The notes beneath the pieces are model-generated. The model was not told where the DNA came from. It made no database searches and worked only from the letters and a program-made list of their open reading frames with translations. Shown here one piece after another: positions 28,030-35,352 of a stretch of DNA of 64,000 nucleotides (position 1 is the stretch's first letter; the number at the start of each line of letters is the position of its first letter). The position numbers and the translations under genes were made by a program. This DNA comes from Burkholderia latens (GTDB lineage Bacteria; Pseudomonadota; Gammaproteobacteria; Burkholderiales; Burkholderiaceae), in the NCBI RefSeq assembly GCF_902499045.1, contig NZ_CABVPL010000023.1, positions 1 through 64,000 of the forward strand, given 5' to 3'.

Positions 28030-29046
28030 TCAGACGAGTTCCGGCGACTGCACGACACTGATTTCGACGGCGACGGCGCTCGCGCCGAGCCCCGTCACCG
28101 GTTGCGCGTCGCGATGGTCGAGGCCGACCGCGATGCGCACGTAGCGCTCGTCCGGGCAGCGGTTCATGAAAGGATCGAAACCGACCCAGCCGAGCCCTTC
28201 GACGTATGCCTCCGCCCACGCATGGCCGGCCGGCTGCTGCATCAGCGCCGCGGCCTGCGGCTGCGCGCCGAGCGCCGGGTGAGGCACGCCCATCGATTGC
28301 GCGGCATGCGATGCGCCGAGCACCTGCTGCATGCCGTCGCCGGTCTGCAGCGCCAGCGCTTCTTCGGCTTCGGCTTCGGCTTCGGCTTCGGCTTCGGATT
28401 CGGCCTCGGCATCGTCGCCGCTCGCGCTCTGCTTCGCGTCGGCGATGCGCTGCATCGCGCTGTCGGCGAGCACGTAGCCGGAGATGTAGCGCGCCGGCAC
28501 CTTCAGCGCACGCGCAGCCGCGATGAACGCATGCGCATGATCGCGGCTCGTGCCCTCGCCGCTTTGCAGCGCGGTTTCCGCATCGACCGCCGCATCGGCG
28601 AGATTCGGCGCGTATGCGATACGGCCGTGCACTTCCGTCATCAGCCAGTGCAGCGCATCGAGGCTGCGCGGCTCGATCGGAATGGCCTGCGTGAGTTCGC
28701 GCACGGTGTCCCCGGCCTTCGTGAGCGCGGTTTCTCGCTCGAAGATCCACGGCGGCGCATAGCCGTCGGTATTGCCGAGAATGCCGGCACGGTCCTGCGT
28801 CTCGACGACGCCGGCCGCGACCACGACGATCTCCTGCTTCGCGCCGCGGTCGTGCCGCACGAGGTCGATCCGGTTGCCGAGCCCGTCCGCGTAGGACAAC
28901 GTCGGCTCGACGCCGTCGATCGTGACCTGCCACGCGCGCACCGTTTGCCCGGGCCCCGACTGCGGGCGCAGCCGCAGCCGTTGCAGCGCATGGGTGGCTT
29001 GATCGTCGAACTGATAACGCGAGATGTGTCGGATGGCGAGTCGCAT
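28030..29046 (-). CDS. Transglutaminase-like protein with Cys-to-Ser active site
   Basis: A 338-residue protein with the bacterial transglutaminase N-domain (RHISRYQFDDQATHALQRLR) and a core domain. Where active relatives have GVC-[RQ]-D, this one has GTSRDHAHAF: the nucleophile position is S167, encoded by AGC at 28546-28548. The His (AGHAWAEAYVEG) and Asp (GFDPFMNR) of the triad remain. An insert at residues about 205-265 contains an acidic EA repeat (AEAESEAEAEAEAEAEE) and a Gln/Ala/Pro tract, placed between the nucleophile and the His. It may be inactive, regulatory or a Ser-based enzyme. The start is eight bases after the alpha-E stop. Confidence 0.85.
   Translation of the reverse strand: MRLAIRHISRYQFDDQATHALQRLRLRPQSGPGQTVRAWQVTIDGVEPTLSYADGLGNRIDLVRHDRGAKQEIVVVAAGVVETQDRAGILGNTDGYAPPWIFERETALTKAGDTVRELTQAIPIEPRSLDALHWLMTEVHGRIAYAPNLADAAVDAETALQSGEGTSRDHAHAFIAAARALKVPARYISGYVLADSAMQRIADAKQSASGDDAEAESEAEAEAEAEAEEALALQTGDGMQQVLGASHAAQSMGVPHPALGAQPQAAALMQQPAGHAWAEAYVEGLGWVGFDPFMNRCPDERYVRIAVGLDHRDAQPVTGLGASAVAVEISVVQSPELV
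28363..28410. repeat. TTCGGC hexamer repeat inside a gene
   Basis: Eight 6-bp units: five perfect TTCGGC at 28363-28392, then TTCGGA, TTCGGC and CTCGGC. On the coding strand they encode the alternating Glu-Ala tract of the Ser-type transglutaminase. Changes in copy number would keep the frame. Confidence 0.9.
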
Positions 29047-29054
29047 GGCGGGCC

Positions 29055-29996
29055 TCAGTCGAAGTTGTACGCCTCGGCGATGTCGATCCCGAGACTGTTG
29101 TTGCGGCCGATGAAATCGGTCAGGAACTCGTGCAGGCCGCTCTTGAAGATCCGGTCGACCGACGTGTCGGACAGCATCTGCAGGATCTTCGCGGCCGTGT
29201 CGTGACACGGGTGTGTCACGCCGTAATCCTTCGCGAGCATGTTGAGGCTCGATACGACGCGCCCGTAGCAATAGCGCAGCGAGCGCGGCATGCGGCCGTT
29301 CAGGATCAGGTAATCGGCGATGTTCATCGGCTTGTATTGCACGTCGTACACCCACCGATACGAACGATGCGCGGCCACGCAGCGCAGGATCGTCTCCCAC
29401 TGGTAGTTGTCGAGGATCGTGCCCACGTGCGACACCGACGGCAGCAGCAGGTGGTATTTCACGTCGAGGATGCGCGCGGTGTTGTCGGCGCGCTCGACGA
29501 ACGCGCCGATCTGCGCGAAATCGAAGATCTCGTTGCGCAGCATCGTGCTGTAGAAGCTGCCGAGAATCAGCGCGGTTTCGCGCTTCACTTCGTCGAGCAC
29601 GGCGGGCAGCGCGCTCTCCGGCACTGGCTGCGCGAACGCGCGGCCGAGCGCGAGCCACGCGCCGTTCACGCTCTCCCACGCCTCGCGCGTGAGCGCCGTG
29701 CGCACCATCCGCGCGTTCGAGCGCGCCGCTTCGATGCACGACAGCACGCTCGACGGGTTGTCGCGGTCGCGCAGCAGGTAGTCGGTCACGGTGTCGGCGG
29801 CATATGCGTCGTACTTCCGACGATAGCCGTCGTCCGCGCCCGAGCTGACCAGCACCGACGACCATTCGGCCGGCGCGTCGGACGTGCGCGTGAGCGCCAT
29901 CCGCAGCCCGGCATCGACGATGCGCGCGATGTTCTCCGCGCGCTCGATATAGCGGTACATCCAATAGAGGCCGCTCGCAGTTCGTCCCAGAAGCAT
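29055..29996 (-). CDS. Alpha-E domain protein
   Basis: A 313-residue all-helical alpha-E protein (LLGRTASGLYWMYRYIERAEN, then IARIVDAGLRMAL). Further family segments are SSVLSCIEAARSNARMVR and FVERADNTARILDVKYHLLL. The domain is known only from association with permuted ATP-grasp enzymes and its activity is not established; the conserved Arg/Glu pairs suggest a binding or catalytic helix bundle. It stands 64 bases after the ATP-grasp gene and eight before the Ser-type transglutaminase, an obvious three-gene unit. Confidence 0.88.
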   Translation of the reverse strand: MLLGRTASGLYWMYRYIERAENIARIVDAGLRMALTRTSDAPAEWSSVLVSSGADDGYRRKYDAYAADTVTDYLLRDRDNPSSVLSCIEAARSNARMVRTALTREAWESVNGAWLALGRAFAQPVPESALPAVLDEVKRETALILGSFYSTMLRNEIFDFAQIGAFVERADNTARILDVKYHLLLPSVSHVGTILDNYQWETILRCVAAHRSYRWVYDVQYKPMNIADYLILNGRMPRSLRYCYGRVVSSLNMLAKDYGVTHPCHDTAAKILQMLSDTSVDRIFKSGLHEFLTDFIGRNNSLGIDIAEAYNFD

Positions 29997-30060
29997 CTCG
30001 TGTCCACTCCGTCTTCGTTCGGTTCGCGCGCCGGCTGCGGCGCGCGCGGTCGTGCGCGGC

Positions 30061-31476
30061 TCAGTCGGCCAGCACCCAGGTGTCCTTGGTGCCGCCGCCC
30101 TGGCTCGAGTTGACGACGAGCGACCCTTCCTTCAGCGCGACGCGCGTGAGCCCGCCCGGCGTGATGCGGATCCGGTCCGACACCAGCACGAACGGCCGCA
30201 GGTCGACGTGGCGCGGCGCGAGGCCGGCATCGGTCAGGATCGGCGTCGTGGACAACGCCAGCGTGGGTTGCGCGATGTAGTTCGCGGGGCGCGCGCGCAG
30301 CTTCGCGGCGAACGCGTCGAGTTCGGCCTTCGACGCGCACGGGCCGACCAGCATCCCGTAGCCGCCGGAGCCGTGCACTTCCTTCACGACGAGTTCGTCG
30401 AGATGGTCGAGCACGTATTTGAGGCTGTCGGCCTCGCCGCAGCGCCAGGTCGGCACGTTCTCCAGCAGCGCCTTGCGGCCCGTGTAGAACTCGACGATCT
30501 CCGGCATGTACGAGTAGATCGCCTTGTCGTCGGCGATGCCGGTGCCGGGCGCGTTCGCGATCGTGATGTTGCCGGCGCGGTAGACGTCCATGATCCCGGC
30601 CACGCCGAGCACCGAATCGGGGCGGAACGTGAGCGGATCGAGGAACGCGTCGTCGACGCGGCGATACAGCACGTCGATCGGCTGGAAGCCTTCGGTCGTG
30701 CGCATCGCGACGCGGCCGTCGATCACCTGCAGGTCGCTGCCCTCGACGAGGTGCACGCCCATCTGGTCGGCGAGGAACGAATGTTCGTAGTACGCGGAAT
30801 TGTGGATGCCGGGCGTGAGCACGGCGATCGTCGGATTGTCGGCGTTGCCGCCCGGCGGACAAACGGCCGCGAGCGACTGGCGCAGCATCTGCGGATAGGT
30901 CTCGACCGGGCGCACCTTCACTTGCTGGAACAGCTCGGGAAACAGCTGCATCATCGTTTCGCGGTTCTCGAGCATGTACGACACGCCCGACGGTGTGCGC
31001 GCGTTGTCCTCCAGCACGTAGAACTCGTTCTCGCCGGTGCGCACGATGTCGACGCCGATGATGTGCGTGTACACGTTGCCGGGCGGCCGGAAGTCGATCA
31101 TCTCGGGGATGAACGCGTCGTTGTGCGCGATCAGGTGCTTCGGCACGATGCCCGCGCGCACGATTTCCTGGCGGTGGTAGATGTCGTCGAGGAACGCGTT
31201 GAGCGCCATCACGCGCTGCTCGATCCCGAGCGACAGCCGGCTCCATTCCGCGCCGGAGATGATCCTCGGCACGATGTCGAACGGAATCAGCCGCTCGGCG
31301 GCCTGTGCATCCCCGTACACGGCGAACGTGATGCCCGTCCTGCGGAATACGCCTTCCGCATCGTGGGCCTTCTGGGCAAGGCTCGCGGGGTTCTGCGTGT
31401 CGAGCCATTGCTTCAGGCGCGCGTAGGGCGCCCTTACCATGTCGCCGGATTGCAGCATTTCATCGAATGGCTTCAT
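30061..31476 (-). CDS. Circularly permuted type 2 ATP-grasp protein
   Basis: A 471-residue stand-alone ATP-grasp amidoligase-like enzyme. Typical blocks are GITFAVYGDAQAAERLIPFD near the N-terminus, FYVLEDNARTPSGVSYMLEN, VLTPGIHNSAYYEHSFLADQ, LYRRVDDAFLDPLTFRPDS and ITIANAPGTGIADDKAIYSY, ending with VVNSSQGGGTKDTWVL. It would bind ATP and ligate a carboxylate to an amine; the substrates are unknown. I chose the ATG at 31476 because GGAG is nine bases upstream; the ATG at 31491 lies across that site. First gene of the six-gene locus. Confidence 0.9.
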   Translation of the reverse strand: MKPFDEMLQSGDMVRAPYARLKQWLDTQNPASLAQKAHDAEGVFRRTGITFAVYGDAQAAERLIPFDIVPRIISGAEWSRLSLGIEQRVMALNAFLDDIYHRQEIVRAGIVPKHLIAHNDAFIPEMIDFRPPGNVYTHIIGVDIVRTGENEFYVLEDNARTPSGVSYMLENRETMMQLFPELFQQVKVRPVETYPQMLRQSLAAVCPPGGNADNPTIAVLTPGIHNSAYYEHSFLADQMGVHLVEGSDLQVIDGRVAMRTTEGFQPIDVLYRRVDDAFLDPLTFRPDSVLGVAGIMDVYRAGNITIANAPGTGIADDKAIYSYMPEIVEFYTGRKALLENVPTWRCGEADSLKYVLDHLDELVVKEVHGSGGYGMLVGPCASKAELDAFAAKLRARPANYIAQPTLALSTTPILTDAGLAPRHVDLRPFVLVSDRIRITPGGLTRVALKEGSLVVNSSQGGGTKDTWVLAD

Positions 31477-31491
31477 CGATCTTTTCTCCAT

Positions 31492-32257
31492 CGATCGTTT
31501 TCCCCGGCATTGCGCATGCCGGACCGGCGTACTGACTATCTTGCAAGGAACGTGCCTTGCGATATCCCCTCAGGTTCCCCCATTTTGTCGCGCGGCCGGC
31601 ACGCCCCCGCAGCATGCCGCACCATCATGGTGCGGCGTACCGCGCAACACGCGCCCCAGTGGCGTGCCGTCGCCCGGCGGCGGCGGCTGTTGCGCTGCGT
31701 CCGTCGAACATAGTTCGCCTGCGTGTCACGACTGTGCAATCTGCACTGCACCAATCCTACTGCTGCCCACCCGCCTGCCGCGACCGCGATGCCGGCCCTC
31801 GGCGGCTGCGTGTCCGCGTCGGCACGGCTTCCCGCCGCGGTGCGGCAGGTCGCGCCACGCGACCTCCCCGCCGTTCGTTGCCGCATCGCGGCGAATCGCG
31901 CTGCGACCGTGCGAACCCGTGACGGCGGCCCGTGATGCACCGCTGACGCGACGGCGCCGCATCCCCCGGTGGCCCGGCGGAATAGCGAAAAGGCGGGCCG
32001 GCACGAGGCCGGCCCGGGGGGGAAGTGCCGTCCGCGACAGGCCGGGCAGTTCGACGCGGTGAACTAACCGGTTAGCCGGATCAGGCCCCTCGAACTTATG
32101 CAGCCGTAATACCGCCGACAACGCCCATGCATATTTCGACTAACACTGATCGAAAAAAAACATCGGCCCGCATCCGCGAGGCGCGGTACGCTACCAAACC
32201 GGTTCAGCGAAATGGCGCCGCCCGTCGCGGCGCCGACTATAAACAGCGAAGATCAAC
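31492..32257. other. Intergenic region, divergent genes
   Basis: A 766-base gap between the ATP-grasp start and the LysR gene. It should contain both promoters. Visible structure is the hairpin at 31995-32015 and an A8 run at 32154-32161. Short frames in it lack family resemblance and ribosome sites, so I call none. Confidence 0.5.
31985..32015 (-). terminator. Orphan hairpin with T-run on minus strand
   Basis: GGGCCGGC-ACGAG-GCCGGCCC at 31995-32015 reads on the minus strand as a strong stem followed by GCCTTTTCGC. It has the form of an intrinsic terminator, but no minus-strand gene lies to its right for more than 1 kb. It might end a small RNA or be incidental. Confidence 0.35.
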
Positions 32258-33262
32258 ATGGAAGCGAAGTGGCTGGAAGATTTCCTGAGCCTTGCGGATA
32301 CCAAGAGCTTTTCCCGGGCAGCACGTCATCGGCACCTCACGCAGTCGGCATTCAGCAGGCGAATCGCCGCGCTCGAAACGTGGATGGACGCGAAGCTGGT
32401 CGACCGCAGCATCAACCCGATCGCGCTGACGCCGGCCGGGCAGATGTTCCGCGGGCTGGCCGCGGACATCCTGCGCAGCATGTATGCGGCCCGCAATCTC
32501 GTGAACGGCTACGACCAGTTCGCGGCCAGCGATCAGGTCGTTCGCTTCGCGGTCGCGCACACGCTCGTGTTCACGCTGTTTCCCGAATGGCTGAAGCAGC
32601 TCAACGGGGAAGTCGGCCACGTGAGCGCGCGCGTCAATGCGGTGAACGTGCCCGAAGGCGTGCAGCAGCTCGTCGAAGGTGAATGCGACCTGCTGCTCGG
32701 CTACCACCATCCGCAGCTGCCGATCGTGCTCGATCCGAATCACTTTCCGTTCGTCACGCTCGGCGTCGAACGGATCCTGCCGGTGTCGACGCCCGACGCG
32801 CGCGGCAAGCCGGTTTTCGAACTGCCGGGCACGGCCGACGCGCCGCTGCCGCTGCTCGCATATTCGTCGGGCGCGTTCCTCGGCAACGTCGTCGAGATGC
32901 TGCTGCTGAACGCGTCGGAATCGTACGCGCTGCACCGGTGCTTCGAAACGCACATGTCCGAGGCGCTGAAGGGGATGGTCGTCGCCGGGCACGGGATCGG
33001 CTGGCTGCCGGAAAGCTGCGTCGCGAAGGAACTCGCGGAGGGCTCGCTCGTCTGCGCGGGCTCGGCGGACTGGATCACCGAGCTCGAGATTCGCTTGTAC
33101 CGGTCGGCGCGCAAGCGCGGGCTCGCGGCCGAACAGCTGTGGAGCTACATCATGAACCGGCCGCGTGCGGCAGCCGACGGCACGATCGCCGCCGCTTCGC
33201 CGATCACCCCGCTCGCGCCGGCCGTGCGCATCGCGCGCCGCAGCGCGGGCGGCAGCCGCTGA
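32258..33262 (+). CDS. LysR-family regulator, HypT/YjiE-like
   Basis: A 334-residue LysR regulator. The helix-turn-helix is at about residues 5-60 (WLEDFLSLADTKSFSRAARH; LTQSAFSRRIAALETWM). The opening EAKWLEDFLSL and the AHTLVFTLFPEWL and GMVVAGHGIGWLPESC segments resemble HypT (YjiE), the hypochlorite-responsive LysR protein, more than other branches; that comparison is from memory. The C-terminal 35 residues are Ala/Pro/Arg-rich. Its target is unknown; the divergent ATP-grasp locus is the nearest candidate. Confidence 0.8.
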   Translation: MEAKWLEDFLSLADTKSFSRAARHRHLTQSAFSRRIAALETWMDAKLVDRSINPIALTPAGQMFRGLAADILRSMYAARNLVNGYDQFAASDQVVRFAVAHTLVFTLFPEWLKQLNGEVGHVSARVNAVNVPEGVQQLVEGECDLLLGYHHPQLPIVLDPNHFPFVTLGVERILPVSTPDARGKPVFELPGTADAPLPLLAYSSGAFLGNVVEMLLLNASESYALHRCFETHMSEALKGMVVAGHGIGWLPESCVAKELAEGSLVCAGSADWITELEIRLYRSARKRGLAAEQLWSYIMNRPRAAADGTIAAASPITPLAPAVRIARRSAGGSR

Positions 33263-33952
33263 CGCTTTTCGTCGAGCTTCGCCGGCCCTTCGTACTGATC
33301 GCCGCGCGCGGCGCGGATGAAAACCGGCCGTCACGCGGCATTTTCATTCTCATGCGGGCCGGAGCACTTTCCGGCCCTGCTCCGCACCCGCCAATTACGT
33401 CACACCGATTATCGATAATACGAAAACGGCAAACGTTTGCGCGCGCGAGTGGATTTTCTACTCACCACCATCTCGACCCAGCATTACTTTCCGATTCGTC
33501 GGGCGGAAATACCCTGTTACAGAAAATAACCGAAGTTTCGATTTTCATCAGATGCGGTTTTGCGAAAAAAACTCGCACCCCCTTTTTCGTTTCACGCCGC
33601 GCGTGCTCCGAAGGTATGCGTAATACATCGATGACAGAGGCAAATCCGCCTTTTATCAGTCGTTATTTTTCGGCAAAAATTCCGATACGTCTTACATCGT
33701 AAGTTTCTGGACGAGTCACCACTACTGCCGAGCAAATTTCGTGTCCGGCAATATCGACTTTATTCAGCGTTAATCCATTTCGTCGAATGAGTAGCACCCC
33801 TGTTTAAATACGACGTTTAAAGCGCGTCTCATTGGGACCACTCTCAGTTGTTTGTTCAAAACCCATCGTGTATCAATAGCGTGTCGCAAAAAGAACGCCG
33901 TTAATCCGACTCGGAATAAATGCGTTGTCATCGATTCCGGATGGAGGTTGCA
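33263..33952. promoter_or_regulatory. Long AT-rich regulatory region before pga locus
   Basis: 690 bases without a credible gene. From about 33390 to 33910 the base composition is clearly AT-richer than the rest of the window. It contains the palindromes ATTATCGATAAT (33408-33419) and GCAAACGTTTGC (33429-33440); the second has the form of a LacI/GalR-family operator (PurR type). It precedes the genes leading into pgaABCD, so it probably holds the promoter and control sites of that unit. Confidence 0.5.
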
Positions 33953-34390
33953 ATGTCTTCCTCGACGTTTGAACAGCATGCTCGCGCGCTCCTCGGCATC
34001 GTCGTAACCGCCTTCTGCGTCAATGCCGGAGCACAGACTCCGCCCCGAAACCAGTCGGCGACGCCAGCGTCCGGCGACGGCTCGGGGCGATACACGATTT
34101 CGTACATCTGCGGTGATGCACGAATCGACGGTACGGCGCCGCTTCCCCCCGACGGGCGTCCGTACAACCTGGGCGTGTCGTTCGTATCGGGCGGCACCGG
34201 GCAACCGCTGTCGAACGTGGACGTGCGGCTGAGACGGCATGGCCGCGTACTCGTCGAGTTCAAGGCAACCGGGCCGCGCTGTCTGTTCAGCGTGCCCGAC
34301 GCAAGCTACCGGGTCGAAGGGACCTATCAGGGGGCCACGCAGTTCGCGATCGTCGAAACGGGTGCCCTCACCACGCAGTTGAAATGGTGA
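33953..34390 (+). CDS. Small secreted protein upstream of pga
   Basis: A 145-residue protein with a Sec signal peptide (ALLGIVVTAFCVNAGAQ). The mature part has two Cys residues (YICGDARIDG and GPRCLFSVPD), likely a disulfide, and a beta-rich pattern (SNVDVRLRRHGRVLVEFKA, then YRVEGTYQGA) like a small carboxypeptidase-regulatory or immunoglobulin-type sandwich. No family is recognised. ATG 33953 has GGAGG five bases upstream, a strong signal. It is followed 76 bases later by another envelope protein and then pgaA. Confidence 0.65.
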   Translation: MSSSTFEQHARALLGIVVTAFCVNAGAQTPPRNQSATPASGDGSGRYTISYICGDARIDGTAPLPPDGRPYNLGVSFVSGGTGQPLSNVDVRLRRHGRVLVEFKATGPRCLFSVPDASYRVEGTYQGATQFAIVETGALTTQLKW

Positions 34391-34466
34391 ACCGCATCCG
34401 GACCCGCGTGCCGACGGCGCGCGGGATCGCACCGTTCCCCGCCATCCATCATACGAGGAGGATTGA

Positions 34467-35249
34467 ATGACTCGTGCAGAACGACCGGACGGCTCGCCCG
34501 TCCGTGAGCCGAAACCCTCATGGGGTCCGGGAAAGAATGCGGCGCTCAGCATCGTTGCGTTTGCCGCGATCTTCGGGGCCTTCGCGTATGTCGAGCGAGA
34601 CGGGAGGGTCGGCCATGCGAGCGTGACGCACGACATCGCCGGCGTGATCGGCAGCGCCGTCGGGAAGTACCGCAGCCTCGTCGAGACTGCGGCGACGGGC
34701 GCGTCCGGTGCACCCGGCTCAGCCGCGCCAGGCGGCGCGACGTCGACCGTCGCGCAGGCCGCAATGCCTGCGATGCCCGCGCCGCCTGCCTCGGCGACGC
34801 CTTCGGTATCGGCCGCAGCCGCCGCCGAACCGGCCGTGCAGCCGCCACCGGCAGCCCGCTCCACCGCGCGTCACGCGCGCCCCACCCATGCGCCGTCCAC
34901 GCGGCTCGCAGCCGACGCGTATGCCGCGTCGGCCAGCGGTCGTACCGGGCGAGCGGCCGATGCGCACCGTACGTCACGGACGCAGACGCTGGCGCGCACG
35001 AGAAAACGTGCCGACCCCGCACCCGGACTGCAGCCGCAGTCGTATACCGCGGACACCGCGCACATGGAGCCCGCCAGCGTCACACGCGACGATCTGGAAT
35101 GGGCCCGCGCACTGGCCCGGGCGCGCTCGTGCGCCGTGATCGACGCATGGAACTGCGTGGAGCAGAACGCGAGCCGCGCACTCGCCATCGACCCGAAGAA
35201 CAGCGAATCGCGCGCGCTGCTCGGACAAGCGATCCGCAACCGCCTGTGA
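34467..35249 (+). CDS. Membrane-anchored Ala/Pro-rich protein
   Basis: A 260-residue protein with one membrane segment near residues 24-40 (AALSIVAFAAIFGAFAYV) after a short cytoplasmic tail, a long Pro/Ala/Ser/Arg-rich linker, and a C-terminal segment of about 50 residues (EWARALARARSCAVIDAWNC to SRALLGQAIRNRL) that looks like a single helical repeat with two Cys. No function is known. GAGGAGG precedes the start. Its position directly before pgaA suggests a role in the same envelope process, such as stabilising the export complex. Confidence 0.65.
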   Translation: MTRAERPDGSPVREPKPSWGPGKNAALSIVAFAAIFGAFAYVERDGRVGHASVTHDIAGVIGSAVGKYRSLVETAATGASGAPGSAAPGGATSTVAQAAMPAMPAPPASATPSVSAAAAAEPAVQPPPAARSTARHARPTHAPSTRLAADAYAASASGRTGRAADAHRTSRTQTLARTRKRADPAPGLQPQSYTADTAHMEPASVTRDDLEWARALARARSCAVIDAWNCVEQNASRALAIDPKNSESRALLGQAIRNRL

Positions 35250-35352
35250 GCCGGTCGCATGCCGCCGGATCTCGCTGCCCGGCGGCGCGACGGCCGGCGC
35301 GCGTCGCCGGGCGTGTAATCGAGGTGATCGTTACAAAGTGAGGAGACACACC

